Source of the DNA: Flavobacterium sp. UBA7680 | Lineage (GTDB): Bacteria; Bacteroidota; Bacteroidia; Flavobacteriales; Flavobacteriaceae | Direction of reading: 5' to 3' | Assembly: GCF_002482975.1 (NCBI RefSeq) | Contig: NZ_DLHA01000026.1 | Coordinates: forward strand, 1 to 64,000 | DNA: 64,000 bases | Shown: positions 32,130 to 42,150 of the stretch, piece by piece | How the letters are laid out: each line of letters starts with the position of its first letter | Position numbering within the stretch: position 1 is the first letter of the stretch | Notes under the pieces: generated by a model | What the model was told of the DNA's origin: nothing | Seen by the model: the letters and a program-made list of their open reading frames with translations, nothing else | The model's database searches: none | Position numbers and translations under genes: made by a program

Positions 32130-34835
32130 CTAAAATTGTTGACCAATAATAAAATGTGTTTCCCAGCCATTTGCCTTGTTTGTAACAGACCCTGGAAGAG
32201 CATCAAAACCGTAACCGAAATCAATTCCTAATAATCCAAATGCAGGCATGAATACACGTAAACCAGCACCAGCAGAACGATTTAAATCAAACGGGTTATA
32301 ATCTCTAAACGTTGGATAAGACGAACCTGCTTCTAAAAACGTCAATGCATAAATCGATGCAGACGATTTTAATGTAATAGGATAACGTAATTCCATCGAG
32401 AATTTGTTATAAACAGTAGCTCCAATCTGTTGTCCTAATGAATTAACAGGTGTCAGCGAGTTGTTCGGATAACCTCTTAATTGTATTGTTTCTCTACCAT
32501 CCATAGAATAGTTTGCCATTCCATCTCCTCCTAAATAGAAACGCTCAAACGGAACAACACCTCTTGATTGATCATAAGCTCCTAAGAAACCAAATTCTGT
32601 TAATGTTCTTAAAACTAATTTTCCATACACTTTAGTATACCAGTCCGCTTTAAATTTTACTTTATAGTATTCTAACCAGTTATATTTCTTTTGATCGACC
32701 TTTGCAGCATCAGTGTCAGCGCTCTTATAATCAGATCCTACACTCACATATTGAGAAGATCCGTTGATAGTTTCAGCTTTCATATAATCACCAGGATTTA
32801 TAGGCTGTCCGTCTGGACCAGTTTTTGCCTCTCCGGTATATTGTACTTTATATTCTTTTTGATTTCCTAAATCTCCGTAATTAACCCCGTTAAATAATGA
32901 ATAAGGAGGTGTAACTTTTGCAGAGATACTAAATTCAGAACCATAAGTTGGGAATATTGGGTTAACCCCTTTATTACTTCTTGAAAGTCCTATAGTATAA
33001 GCAAGGTTTCTTGATGCTCCGTTACCAAATGTAAACAACCCTGTATAGTAATTGTTTAAGTCATAATGCTGATAACTTACAGATTGTGAAAGAACGAAAT
33101 AATCATCCGGCACCGTTAAACGCTTCGCTAAACCAACTTGTACTGTAAAAATATTAAAACTTTGGCTTCTATCTACAGTTCTGGTTACATAATTGTTATT
33201 GAACTGTTTACTGTATGAAATAGAAGAACTAAACTGTACTGGTTTTTTACCTCCAAACCATGGTTCAGAGAATGATAAACTGTACGTTTGGAAATAAGTA
33301 CTTCCTTGTAAACGAAGTGCTACTTTTTGCCCGTCTCCCATAGGAAGTGGTTTGTAAGCATCTTTATCAAATAATTTTCTTGCCGAGAAGTTGTTGAAAG
33401 ATAAACCTAAAGTTCCAATGAAACCTCCTCCGCCGTAACCTCCTTGAAGCTCAACCTGGCTAGATCCTTTTTCTACTAATTGGTATTCGATATCAACAGT
33501 TCCTGCGGCAGGATCAACGTTTCTAAATTCTGGTTTAATAGCCTCCGGATCAAAGAAACCTAATTGACCAATTTCACGAATAGTTCTAACTAATTCTTCT
33601 TTGCTGTATTTGTTTCCTGGCTTAGTTCTTAACTCACGGTAAATAACGTGGTCATTTGTTTTGTCATTTCCAGTAACATATATTTTATTGAAATAAGCGA
33701 TAGGACCTTCTGTAATTCTAATCTCAAAATCAATTGTATCGTTTACAGTTTTTACCTCTACAGCATTAATCTTAGAAAATAAATAACCGTTGTTTTGGTA
33801 TAAGTTCGTGATATCTTCTCCGTCAGGTTTTGTGTTATCAGCGATTCTTTTTTCTAGTAAAACACCATTATAAGTTTCCCCTTTTTTGATACCTAAATAA
33901 CGGTTTAACTGCTGATCTGAATAAACGGTATTACCTAAAAACTTAATATTTCCGAAGTAATATTTATTTCCTTCTTCTACATTAATTTTTATCGCAAGCA
34001 TATTTTTGTCTTTGATATAAGTAACAGAGTCATAAATAATACGTGCATCACGATATCCTTTTTCTTTGTAAGTAGCGATAACTTTTTCTAAGTCAGTTTT
34101 GTATTTTTCAGGAATAAATTTAGACGCTTTGAAAACACGAAGCAGGTTTTTCTGTTTCGTATCCTTCATGGCAGCTCTTAGTTTTGTATCGCTAAGCTGT
34201 TGATTTCCTGTAAAATCAATACTTTTGATTTTAACTTTATCTCCTTTATCTACTCTAACAAGCATGTTTACCTGATTTCCTGCAGTACTGTCAGGAGTGG
34301 TAGTAATGGTAACTTTTGTATTGTAAAAGCCGTCTTTTTTATACTTGTTTTCGATGTAATTTTTTGTAGTCGTAATTAAGTTTTCGTTTACAATTTTATT
34401 TTTAGTTAAATTGTTATCCTTAATTAATCCTTCGATTTTACTTTTCTTAACGCCGGTGATTTTAACTTCATTTAATTTTGGAAGTTCAACAATATTTAAA
34501 TCTAAATAAATACTGTCATTTTGTACCTTATTAATATAAAAAGAGATCTCGTCGAAAAGACCTAGTTTACCTAATTTTTTGATAGCGCCAGTGATTTCTT
34601 CACCGGGAACTGTTATTTCATGACCTACCTGAAGGCCTGAGAAAGTAACAACAGTCTGCTCATTGAAGCTTATTTTACCAACAACAGAAACTTTAGCCAG
34701 AATATATTTTTTTCCTTGGTCAAAAGGAACTCTATCTTGAGCTTTAACTTGTGAAAAACTACCCAATAGTAAAAGGGTACAGATTATTTGTGGTATTCTT
34801 TTTTGTAACACTAAAAAATTATTTAATTTGTTCAC
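32130..34835 (-). CDS. bamA: Outer membrane protein assembly factor BamA
   Basis: Protein of 901 residues with a signal peptide ending FSQVKAQ, several POTRA domains (about 40-470) and an Omp85 barrel that carries the conserved LRGYPNNSL motif of the lid loop near residue 800. It inserts barrel proteins into the outer membrane. The frame is open well into uppS; GTG 34835 gives the natural signal peptide and overlaps the uppS stop by 17 bases. The two chaperone genes follow on the same strand. Confidence 0.95.
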   Translation of the reverse strand: MNKLNNFLVLQKRIPQIICTLLLLGSFSQVKAQDRVPFDQGKKYILAKVSVVGKISFNEQTVVTFSGLQVGHEITVPGEEITGAIKKLGKLGLFDEISFYINKVQNDSIYLDLNIVELPKLNEVKITGVKKSKIEGLIKDNNLTKNKIVNENLITTTKNYIENKYKKDGFYNTKVTITTTPDSTAGNQVNMLVRVDKGDKVKIKSIDFTGNQQLSDTKLRAAMKDTKQKNLLRVFKASKFIPEKYKTDLEKVIATYKEKGYRDARIIYDSVTYIKDKNMLAIKINVEEGNKYYFGNIKFLGNTVYSDQQLNRYLGIKKGETYNGVLLEKRIADNTKPDGEDITNLYQNNGYLFSKINAVEVKTVNDTIDFEIRITEGPIAYFNKIYVTGNDKTNDHVIYRELRTKPGNKYSKEELVRTIREIGQLGFFDPEAIKPEFRNVDPAAGTVDIEYQLVEKGSSQVELQGGYGGGGFIGTLGLSFNNFSARKLFDKDAYKPLPMGDGQKVALRLQGSTYFQTYSLSFSEPWFGGKKPVQFSSSISYSKQFNNNYVTRTVDRSQSFNIFTVQVGLAKRLTVPDDYFVLSQSVSYQHYDLNNYYTGLFTFGNGASRNLAYTIGLSRSNKGVNPIFPTYGSEFSISAKVTPPYSLFNGVNYGDLGNQKEYKVQYTGEAKTGPDGQPINPGDYMKAETINGSSQYVSVGSDYKSADTDAAKVDQKKYNWLEYYKVKFKADWYTKVYGKLVLRTLTEFGFLGAYDQSRGVVPFERFYLGGDGMANYSMDGRETIQLRGYPNNSLTPVNSLGQQIGATVYNKFSMELRYPITLKSSASIYALTFLEAGSSYPTFRDYNPFDLNRSAGAGLRVFMPAFGLLGIDFGYGFDALPGSVTNKANGWETHFIIGQQF

Positions 34836-35559
34836 TGGTTTTTCCAAATCTACGTTCTCTTTTTTGATAACTAATAATAGCCTCATATAAATCTTGATCT
34901 TTAAAGTCTGGCCACAAGACATTAGTAAAATATAATTCAGCATAGGCAATCTGCCACAACAGAAAATTACTTATTCTATGTTCTCCACTTGTTCGTATTA
35001 ATAAATCTACGTCAGGTAAATTTTGCGTGTAAAGATGCTCATTTATAATTGAATCGTCAATAGTGTCTATTGAAATTATATTATTTTTAACTTTATCACT
35101 AATCACTCTAACAGCATTTACCAATTCCTCTCTGGAACCATAGCTTAAAGCAAGGGTTAACGTTAGTCTGGTGTTGTTTTTGGTCTTCTCAATTACGTCT
35201 AAAAGTTCCTTTTGTGCCGATTTTGGTAATTTATCAAGATTTCCAATAGCATTAAGTCTGATATTGTTTTCTTGAAGTGTAACTAGCTCTTTTTTTAAGG
35301 AATTGATCAATATTTTCATTAACGCCTCAACTTCAAGTTTAGGACGATTCCAGTTTTCTGTAGAAAAAGCATACAAGGTTAAGTACTCAATACCTAGTTT
35401 GGCACAAGTTGTAATTGTTTTTTTTACAGATTTGGTGCCGTTTTCATGTCCAAAAGCTCTTAAAAAGCCTTGTTGTTTAGCCCAGCGCCCGTTTCCGTCC
35501 ATAATAATGGCCAGATGTTTTGGTAAGTTTGATTGATCTATAGAGTCTAGTAAATTCAT
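34819..35559 (-). CDS. uppS: Isoprenyl transferase (undecaprenyl diphosphate synthase)
   Basis: Protein of 246 residues with the HLAIIMDGNGRWAKQ motif (catalytic Asp21), the ALSYGSREELVNAVR block and LLIRTSGEHRISNFLLWQ near the C-terminus. It makes the C55 carrier lipid for peptidoglycan and surface polysaccharides. ATG 35559 is chosen; the longer frame to 35583 would overlap the upstream gene. It lies between the porG-like gene (5-base gap) and bamA (overlap), a gene order conserved across Bacteroidota. Confidence 0.95.
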   Translation of the reverse strand: MNLLDSIDQSNLPKHLAIIMDGNGRWAKQQGFLRAFGHENGTKSVKKTITTCAKLGIEYLTLYAFSTENWNRPKLEVEALMKILINSLKKELVTLQENNIRLNAIGNLDKLPKSAQKELLDVIEKTKNNTRLTLTLALSYGSREELVNAVRVISDKVKNNIISIDTIDDSIINEHLYTQNLPDVDLLIRTSGEHRISNFLLWQIAYAELYFTNVLWPDFKDQDLYEAIISYQKRERRFGKTSEQIK

Positions 35560-35564
35560 TTTTA

Positions 35565-36254
35565 TTATTCTGCGCAGTAGCAAGGTTTTTGTCCAAAGGT
35601 ATAAGTTAAAGTAATACCTGAAAAGACATACCAGTCTTTATTATTTAAATTTCCGAATTTTAAAATGTTTTCATTGCTGGTATCAGGATTACTGCCGTCA
35701 ATATTGTCGGTAAAAGTATATCGAGCTCCAACTTCGGCACCTATAATAAAATGAGGAGTTACATTTGATTTGATTCCGAGTGTTATGGGTATTGCAAATG
35801 AATTTGAATTGATCTTTTGCGTTGTATTAATGCTGTTGATATTACGGTATAAGCCATCATAAATAAAAAAGCTTAAACCTGAATATATATAAGGAGTAAT
35901 TTTTGTGTGATAATCATGAAGATTAAAATCGAAAAAATTAAATTCTAAACCAGCAGAAAATTCTTTTACCTCGTTTTCAAAACGATATCCTCTGTTGCTG
36001 CGGCTTGTTTCGTCTGAATCTGCATCATTTCCAAGAATATTAGATTGTGTATAAGAGAAACGATAAGAATGTCTTGGACTTTTGTTCCATTTGTACAAAA
36101 TACCAAAAGCCGGTTTATTTGGGTTAATGTAAGTTGTACTTCCAACATCACCAACAAAGTTACTTCCGCCAATAAAAACACCAAGCTCATTGATTTGAGC
36201 ATTAAGTGTAATAAAAGGGAAAAAACATAACAATAAATTAAAAATTTTCTTCAT
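35565..36254 (-). CDS. porG: DUF6089/PorG-like type IX secretion outer membrane protein
   Basis: Protein of 229 residues with a signal peptide ending FITLNAQIN, the LGVFIGGSNFVGDVG opening and barrel strands ending in LTYTFGQKPCYCAE. This matches DUF6089, the family of PorG, an outer-membrane part of the type IX secretion system. The position next to uppS, bamA and ompH genes is the same as known for the Porphyromonas porG gene, which strengthens the call. The family assignment is good; direct involvement in secretion here is inferred. Confidence 0.8.
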   Translation of the reverse strand: MKKIFNLLLCFFPFITLNAQINELGVFIGGSNFVGDVGSTTYINPNKPAFGILYKWNKSPRHSYRFSYTQSNILGNDADSDETSRSNRGYRFENEVKEFSAGLEFNFFDFNLHDYHTKITPYIYSGLSFFIYDGLYRNINSINTTQKINSNSFAIPITLGIKSNVTPHFIIGAEVGARYTFTDNIDGSNPDTSNENILKFGNLNNKDWYVFSGITLTYTFGQKPCYCAE

Positions 36255-36272
36255 TTAATTCAAAATTGCGTG

Positions 36273-36280
36273 CAAATATA
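36273..36280 (-). promoter_or_regulatory. -7 element of the porG/uppS/bamA/ompH operon
   Basis: The minus strand reads TATATTTG, 18 bases before ATG 36254. Confidence 0.65.
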
Positions 36281-36427
36281 ATAATTATCAATACGAATCA
36301 AAGTTCCTTTAGATAAATGTGCTTTTTTTTCAATTTACATTATGATTTTGAGCAATTTAATGATGATTCGCTATATGCAGAACGAGAAAATGTGGTATTA
36401 TCGTATAGTGATGAAGGAGAAAAGAGT

Positions 36428-37312
36428 TTAATTTCTCTTGTCTTCTCCCCAGAGCAGTTTGTTTCTTAAGGTTTTTAAGAAAGTTTCGCCCGGTATTTCA
36501 ACCATTTTTATTTTATAATCTGTTTTTTTAATCTTAAGAACCGATTCGTTTTTTACCGAAGAAATTCTGGAATCTAAGGAAACCAAATATTGGTCTTCTC
36601 TTCCTGTTACGCGCAAAGTAATTTCAGTATCGTCTGGTATAACAAGTGGTCTGGCGGTTAAATTATGGGGAGCAATTGGCGTAATTACTAAACTTTTTAC
36701 ATCTGGAGTTAAAATAGGTCCTCCGCAGCTTAATGAATATCCTGTAGATCCTGTTGGAGTAGAAATGATCAAACCATCTGCCCAGTAAGAATTTAAATAT
36801 TCATTGTTTAAATAAGTATCAACAGTAATCATCGAAGTGGTATCTTTTCTGCTCACTGTAACCTCGTTCATAGCAAAATTAAGTTCTGCGAATGCATCAT
36901 TTTTAGGTTCGCAGGATATACCCAGTAAAGTTCTTTCAGAAGTTGTATAGTTTTGATCGATGACAAATTGCAATAAACTGTCAATATTTTCTTTTTGAAC
37001 TTTGGCAAGAAATCCTAATCTTCCTGCATTTATACCTAATAAAGGAATACCTGAATTACGAACAAAAGCCGCAGCTCTCAAAATTGTTCCATCTCCTCCA
37101 ATACTAATAAGCATTTCAAAACTATTATCTAAAGTAGTACTTGGAGAAAAAGTTTGATATTCCTTTTTTACAAGCTGCTTATCGTAAAGCATATCCAGAA
37201 AATTTTCTTCAATTACCATTTCTACATTATTGGAATTGAAAAACGAGAAAATGTCTTTTATAATAGGTTCGGTACTGTTTTGATAATATTGTCCGTAAAT
37301 GGCTATTTTCAT
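36428..37312 (-). CDS. nadK: NAD kinase
   Basis: Protein of 294 residues with the GGDGTILRAA motif (catalytic Asp), the NEVTVSRKD motif and the glycine-rich PTGSTGYSLSCGGP segment of the family. It phosphorylates NAD to NADP. It lies upstream of the porG operon and downstream of the CBS protein, the usual neighbourhood in Flavobacteria. A 173-base gap separates it from porG. Confidence 0.95.
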   Translation of the reverse strand: MKIAIYGQYYQNSTEPIIKDIFSFFNSNNVEMVIEENFLDMLYDKQLVKKEYQTFSPSTTLDNSFEMLISIGGDGTILRAAAFVRNSGIPLLGINAGRLGFLAKVQKENIDSLLQFVIDQNYTTSERTLLGISCEPKNDAFAELNFAMNEVTVSRKDTTSMITVDTYLNNEYLNSYWADGLIISTPTGSTGYSLSCGGPILTPDVKSLVITPIAPHNLTARPLVIPDDTEITLRVTGREDQYLVSLDSRISSVKNESVLKIKKTDYKIKMVEIPGETFLKTLRNKLLWGEDKRN

Positions 37313-37403
37313 TCTTCTTAATTAGATAATGAGGAAATGTGTTAATTTGATAATTTATTAGTTGAGAACATTTTCTAATTTTCTCATTGATCAATTTTCT
37401 AAT

Positions 37404-38063
37404 TTAAATATTAAGATACTTGTCTAAATAATCAGAGCGTTCTTTTAAGCTATTAATATAGGTATCTTCCTGATGCTCTGAAATAATTTCATAACCATAT
37501 CTTCTATACGTCTGAATAATTTCATTCATGGCTCCCAAACCTATTTTGATAGTAATTTGAACATTTTCGATATCAGCTTCAGAAACAAAACAGCCTAAAA
37601 TTTTACCATTATTGCTTTCTACAATTTGCGTTACTTCGCTCATCGAATAATCCAGCAGTCCTTTTTGAACAATAATAATTCCTCCTTGTTCCTTTAAAAA
37701 TGGCGTTTCCTGAAAAAACTTCATAATATCTTCCATTTCATAATAGCCTATGTAACTATTATTCTCATCAAGAATTGGAATAATATTAGTGTGATTTTTT
37801 GCGAAGACTTCCAGAACATCCAGCCAGATCATTGATTTTCTGGCAAAAAAACGTTCTAAAGTATATTTGTAGTCAATAGCTTTTTTATCGGTATCAAACG
37901 TTTCAACATCATCAGAAGAAATACTTCCAATGAAAATCCCATCTTCTAAAATCGGGAAATGAGAAAAATTTACATCGATAAAAAAGTCCTGAATCGAGGC
38001 TATCGTTTCCTGACTATCAATCGCTCTGAAATCATTTGTGATATAGTTTGTAATTTCTGTCAT
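37404..38063 (-). CDS. CBS-domain protein
   Basis: Protein of 219 residues with two CBS motifs in the first 130 residues (SHFPILEDGIFIGSISSDD and NIIPILDENNSYIGYYEMED), followed by an ACT-like C-terminal part (IIIVQKGLLDYSMSEVTQIVESNNGKILG). CBS pairs bind adenosyl ligands and regulate partners; no enzyme domain is present. It precedes nadK by 91 bases. The C-terminal ACT-like reading is my inference from the pattern. Confidence 0.85.
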   Translation of the reverse strand: MTEITNYITNDFRAIDSQETIASIQDFFIDVNFSHFPILEDGIFIGSISSDDVETFDTDKKAIDYKYTLERFFARKSMIWLDVLEVFAKNHTNIIPILDENNSYIGYYEMEDIMKFFQETPFLKEQGGIIIVQKGLLDYSMSEVTQIVESNNGKILGCFVSEADIENVQITIKIGLGAMNEIIQTYRRYGYEIISEHQEDTYINSLKERSDYLDKYLNI

Positions 38064-38129
38064 AAATCAATCGAAGATATTTGATGCAAAATAATCAAAA
38101 AATACCAAAAACTGCTGCGTTTTACTTTG

Positions 38130-38137
38130 TATTTTTG
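38130..38137 (+). promoter_or_regulatory. -7 element of the pdxJ promoter
   Basis: TATTTTTG, divergent from the CBS gene, 42 bases before ATG 38180. Confidence 0.55.
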
Positions 38138-38179
38138 TCGTAACAAATATAGTGTTACTTGAATTAATTATCTATTTAT

Positions 38180-38893
38180 ATGACAAAGTTAAGTGTTAAT
38201 ATCAATAAAATTGCAACGCTGCGAAATGCAAGAGGCGGAAATGTACCTGATTTATTAAAAGTTGCTGTCGATATTCAGCGTTTTGGAGGGCAGGGAATTA
38301 CCATACATCCTCGTCCGGATGAGCGCCATATTCGCTATCAGGATGCGCGCGATTTAAAAGCAATTGTTACTACCGAATATAATATTGAAGGAAATCCGCA
38401 GCATAATTTTATTGATTTAGTTTTAGAATGCAAACCAGATCAGGTTACTTTAGTTCCAGATGCAATTGGTGCTATTACATCTTCTGCAGGTTGGGATACC
38501 ATTAAAAATCAAGATTATTTAACCGAAGTTATTCAGGAATTTCAAAGAAACGGAATCAGAACATCCATTTTTGTTGATCCGGTTTTAGAAATTATCGAAG
38601 GAGCTAAAAAAACAGGAACGGACAGAATCGAATTGTATACTGAAGCTTTTGCGCATCAATATGATTTGGGAAACAAAAACGGAATCGATCCGTATGTAAA
38701 AGCTGCAGAATTAGCAAACGAATTAGGTTTGGGAATTAATGCGGGACACGATTTGAGTTTAGATAATATTCAGTTTTTTAAACAAAATATTCCGGGATTA
38801 TTAGAGGTTTCTATTGGTCACGCTTTAATTTCAGAAGCACTTTATCTTGGTTTAGATAATGTTGTGAATATGTATTTGAATAAATTGAAGTAA
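38180..38893 (+). CDS. pdxJ: Pyridoxine 5'-phosphate synthase
   Basis: TIM-barrel enzyme of 237 residues that joins 1-deoxyxylulose-5-phosphate and 3-amino-2-oxopropyl phosphate in the DXP-dependent vitamin B6 pathway. Diagnostic segments are VNINKIATLRNARGG, TIHPRPDERHI, ECKPDQVTLVPD, ELYTEAFA and the catalytic-histidine region INAGHDLSLDN. It is a single gene with its own promoter. Confidence 0.95.
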   Translation: MTKLSVNINKIATLRNARGGNVPDLLKVAVDIQRFGGQGITIHPRPDERHIRYQDARDLKAIVTTEYNIEGNPQHNFIDLVLECKPDQVTLVPDAIGAITSSAGWDTIKNQDYLTEVIQEFQRNGIRTSIFVDPVLEIIEGAKKTGTDRIELYTEAFAHQYDLGNKNGIDPYVKAAELANELGLGINAGHDLSLDNIQFFKQNIPGLLEVSIGHALISEALYLGLDNVVNMYLNKLK

Positions 38894-38971
38894 GATTAAA
38901 ATTAAAACAATTATAACCTGATGTAATTGGGTTATAATTGTTTATTTTCGCACTTTTCTTATTAAAATTAA

Positions 38972-41245
38972 GTGTCGAAATCTATTATTCTTTTTTTACT
39001 ATTATCCTTTTCCAACCTTTTTGCACAGTCAAATGTTAGGATATCAGGAAATGTAAAATCATCCGAAAACCAAAACTTAATTGGTGCAAATATCTCTTTT
39101 GAGATAAACAAAAAACAGCTGCAGACTATTACAGATACTTTAGGTAATTTTTCAGAAAATATTCCTTCAGGAAATTTGGTTATAAAAATTAGCCATCAAG
39201 ATTTTACGCCAAAAACTATTTATTGCAATCTTCAAAAAGACACCACATTTTCTATTGTTTTAGAAAAAGATATTTCGCTTTTAAAAGAAGTAATTATTTC
39301 AAATGATAAAAAAAGCGGAATCAAAACTTTATCTGGCGGCAAACTTTCTTTTAATTTAAAAGAATTAAACGCTGTTCCAACACTTTTAGGAACTACAGAT
39401 ATTATAAAACTTTTGCAGCTGACACCGGGAGTACAAAATTCTGGAGATGCAAATGGTTATTTATATGTTCGCGGTGGTGATCCCGGACATAATGCCATTT
39501 TATATAACGAAGCACCCATTTATGGAATGTCTCATTTACTTGGGATTTTTCCTTTTTACAACGCAGATCATATTAAGGATGTAGAATTTGACAAATCAAG
39601 TTCGAATGCAAAATATGGCGGACGATTGAGTTCGACAACAGTTTTAAATACTAATAAAAAATTACCGTCAGAATTTTCTATTCAGGGAAATGCCGGAATT
39701 TTGGCATCGCAAGTAACATTGGCAGTTCCTTTAAATGATAAAACAGGATTTTATATCTCTGGAAGAAAAACTTATATAGATGAAGTTGTAGGCCCAATAT
39801 TAAAATCTGGTTCAGATAGCAATGATGTTCAGGATATGAAATATGGTTTCTCTGATGCGAATTTTACTTTTGTATCTCAAATTTCTAAAAAGAACCTATT
39901 TTCATTAGACGCTTTTTTTAGCGGAGATGAATTGAAAATAAAAGATGAGAATCTGGCACTGCACACGAATTTAAAATGGAGCAATTTTACAGTTTCCCCA
40001 TCTTTAACCACAACATTTTCTTCAAAAGTAAGCATGTCTAATTCCGTTTATTTTAGTCATTATTCTAATGATTTAAGTATGGAACAGGCGACAATTCAAT
40101 TTGGAGTTTCTTCTTTTGTAAAAGATTTTGGGTTTACAAATGCCGTACGATTTTCAATTCATAATGTTCCATTTGAGTCAGGATTGCAATATGTTTATCA
40201 CAATTTGCAGCCTCAAAAAGTGAACGTAGAAAACCTGACAACACTTGATAATTATTCCCAAAGAATAATTAATGCCAATGAAGCAGCGATTTTTGTAAAC
40301 GCAAAACCTAAGTTATTTGAAAACGTAACGGCCGATTTAGGACTTCGAATTAATTATTATACTTCTGGGTCAGACTCTTATTTACATTTTCAACCCCGCG
40401 CTGTGTTGAATTATTATGCGAATGAAAAATATTCATTTTATGCTTCATATAATCGACAATATCAATATTTGAGTTTGATAACAACTTCAAGCGTAGGAAT
40501 TCCAACTGATTTTTGGATTGCGAGTTCTGATGGAATAAAACCGCAATCGTCTAATGAATTTGCTGTTGGTTCCAATCAAAATATTACCAGAAATTTTTCT
40601 TCTTCATTTGGCGGATTTTATCGTTCGATGAAAAATCTGCTTGAATATCCGTATGGAATAACGCAGTTTAATGAAATTACAACGTTGAAAAATGATTTGT
40701 ATGTGGGAGAAGGAAAAGCGTACGGATTTGAAATGATGCTGAAAAAAAGCAACGGAAAATTTACGGGCTGGCTGAGCTACACATTAAGTTGGTCTGATCG
40801 AAATTTTGATGAATTGAATAATGGGAAAACATATTTTGCGAAATATGACAGACGCCATAATCTTTCTGTAGTTGGAATGTATGATTTAAACTCAAAATGG
40901 AATTTTGGAGTTACTCAAATATTTGGTTCCGGAAATCGATTCACGATGCCAACTTCATGGTACTTCATTAACAACAATCCTGTTAAAGAATATTCAGGAT
41001 ATAATAATGCGCAAATGCCAGATTATATTAGAACTGATCTTTCTGCCAATTATTATTTTATAAAAACGGCTAAAAAAGAAAGTGCTTTAAACTTTTCTAT
41101 TTACAATGCATTCAATATATCAAACCCGGTTTATGTTGTTTTAGATGTAGAAGTAAACGAAGATAAAAGCAAAGTTGTGGTAAAACAGGAAAAAAAGGTT
41201 TTATATAGAATTCTTCCTTCTGTTAGCTGGAGATTTAAATTTTAA
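38972..41245 (+). CDS. TonB-dependent outer membrane receptor with N-terminal regulatory-like domain
   Basis: Protein of 757 residues starting at GTG 38972, with a signal peptide ending SNLFAQS, a carboxypeptidase-regulatory-like beta-sandwich (about 21-100, VRISGNVKSSENQNLIGANISF), a plug domain (about 115-225, LLQLTPGVQNSGDANGYLYVRGGDPGHNA) and a barrel ending in PSVSWRFKF. It is shorter than SusC proteins and paired with a DUF4249 lipoprotein gene 2 bases downstream, a common substrate-uptake pairing outside the SusCD type. The substrate is unknown. Confidence 0.93.
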   Translation: MSKSIILFLLLSFSNLFAQSNVRISGNVKSSENQNLIGANISFEINKKQLQTITDTLGNFSENIPSGNLVIKISHQDFTPKTIYCNLQKDTTFSIVLEKDISLLKEVIISNDKKSGIKTLSGGKLSFNLKELNAVPTLLGTTDIIKLLQLTPGVQNSGDANGYLYVRGGDPGHNAILYNEAPIYGMSHLLGIFPFYNADHIKDVEFDKSSSNAKYGGRLSSTTVLNTNKKLPSEFSIQGNAGILASQVTLAVPLNDKTGFYISGRKTYIDEVVGPILKSGSDSNDVQDMKYGFSDANFTFVSQISKKNLFSLDAFFSGDELKIKDENLALHTNLKWSNFTVSPSLTTTFSSKVSMSNSVYFSHYSNDLSMEQATIQFGVSSFVKDFGFTNAVRFSIHNVPFESGLQYVYHNLQPQKVNVENLTTLDNYSQRIINANEAAIFVNAKPKLFENVTADLGLRINYYTSGSDSYLHFQPRAVLNYYANEKYSFYASYNRQYQYLSLITTSSVGIPTDFWIASSDGIKPQSSNEFAVGSNQNITRNFSSSFGGFYRSMKNLLEYPYGITQFNEITTLKNDLYVGEGKAYGFEMMLKKSNGKFTGWLSYTLSWSDRNFDELNNGKTYFAKYDRRHNLSVVGMYDLNSKWNFGVTQIFGSGNRFTMPTSWYFINNNPVKEYSGYNNAQMPDYIRTDLSANYYFIKTAKKESALNFSIYNAFNISNPVYVVLDVEVNEDKSKVVVKQEKKVLYRILPSVSWRFKF

Positions 41246-41247
41246 AG

Positions 41248-42102
41248 ATGAAAAAATATATACTATTTCTTTTTGTTTTAGTACTAACAAGTTGTTCAAA
41301 AGATGACTTTAGTGAGCAAAAAAGCCTGGAATCAAAAATAGTGGTTGAAGGCTGGATTGAAGAAGGTGATTTTGCCAATGTTTTGCTGTCGAGCAGTATT
41401 CCGGTTACAGATGTTATTGATTCTACAAATGTTTTAAATCATGTAATTCGATCTGCAAAAATTACAATTTCTGATGGTCAGAATTCAGAAGTTTTAAGGG
41501 TAAAAAATGATAAAAACAGAATTCCTCCATTTGTATATTTCGGTTCAACATTAAAAGGAGAAGCAGGAAAAGAATATTCGATTAAAATTGAATACCTAAA
41601 TCGTGTTGTCGAAGCTGTAACATCCATTCCAAAATCAGTGCCGCTTAAAAGCGCAGAATATATAAAGAAGAATGCAATAGATACAACGGGTTATATTTTT
41701 GTAAAATTCGATGATCCGTCAGCCGAAAAAAACTATTACCAAATCGCTACAAAAATTGATGGTGAAGAACCTATTTTTGTGCCTTCATTTTATGGTAATT
41801 TAGACGATAAAAACTTCGAAAGTTCTTCGGTTTCTGTTCAGATAAACAGAGGGGTTTTGTTGTTTCCTAAAACAAAATTCACCCCTTATTTTGCTGATGG
41901 AGATGTTATTTATGTAAAACTACGAACTCAAACCAAAGAAGCATTGGATTTCTGGAACAGCTGGCAAAACGAAATCGTAAACAGCAAAAATCCTATTTAT
42001 CCCTCAAACACAAGTTTAAAATCGAATATAAAAGGTGGAATTGGTATTTGGGCAGGATATGGACAAAGTACCATCATAGTCAGAACATCTCCAAAAAAAT
42101 AA
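41248..42102 (+). CDS. DUF4249 family lipoprotein
   Basis: Protein of 284 residues with lipobox VLTSCSKDD, the VVEGWIEEGDFANVLLSSSIPV opening and a beta-rich body typical of DUF4249. It is encoded 2 bases after the TonB-dependent receptor gene, and the pair is probably one outer-membrane unit in which the lipoprotein caps or assists the receptor (inference from repeated co-occurrence of these families). A terminator overlaps its stop codon. Confidence 0.9.
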   Translation: MKKYILFLFVLVLTSCSKDDFSEQKSLESKIVVEGWIEEGDFANVLLSSSIPVTDVIDSTNVLNHVIRSAKITISDGQNSEVLRVKNDKNRIPPFVYFGSTLKGEAGKEYSIKIEYLNRVVEAVTSIPKSVPLKSAEYIKKNAIDTTGYIFVKFDDPSAEKNYYQIATKIDGEEPIFVPSFYGNLDDKNFESSSVSVQINRGVLLFPKTKFTPYFADGDVIYVKLRTQTKEALDFWNSWQNEIVNSKNPIYPSNTSLKSNIKGGIGIWAGYGQSTIIVRTSPKK

Positions 42103-42131
42103 AGCCGATTTGAATATTTCAAATCGGCTTT
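42101..42131. terminator. Bidirectional terminator
   Basis: Perfect 14-bp arms AAAGCCGATTTGAA / TTCAAATCGGCTTT around a TAT loop, between the DUF4249 gene and the convergent lipoprotein gene. Confidence 0.92.
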
Positions 42132-42150
42132 AAATTATATTTTTTTAAAA

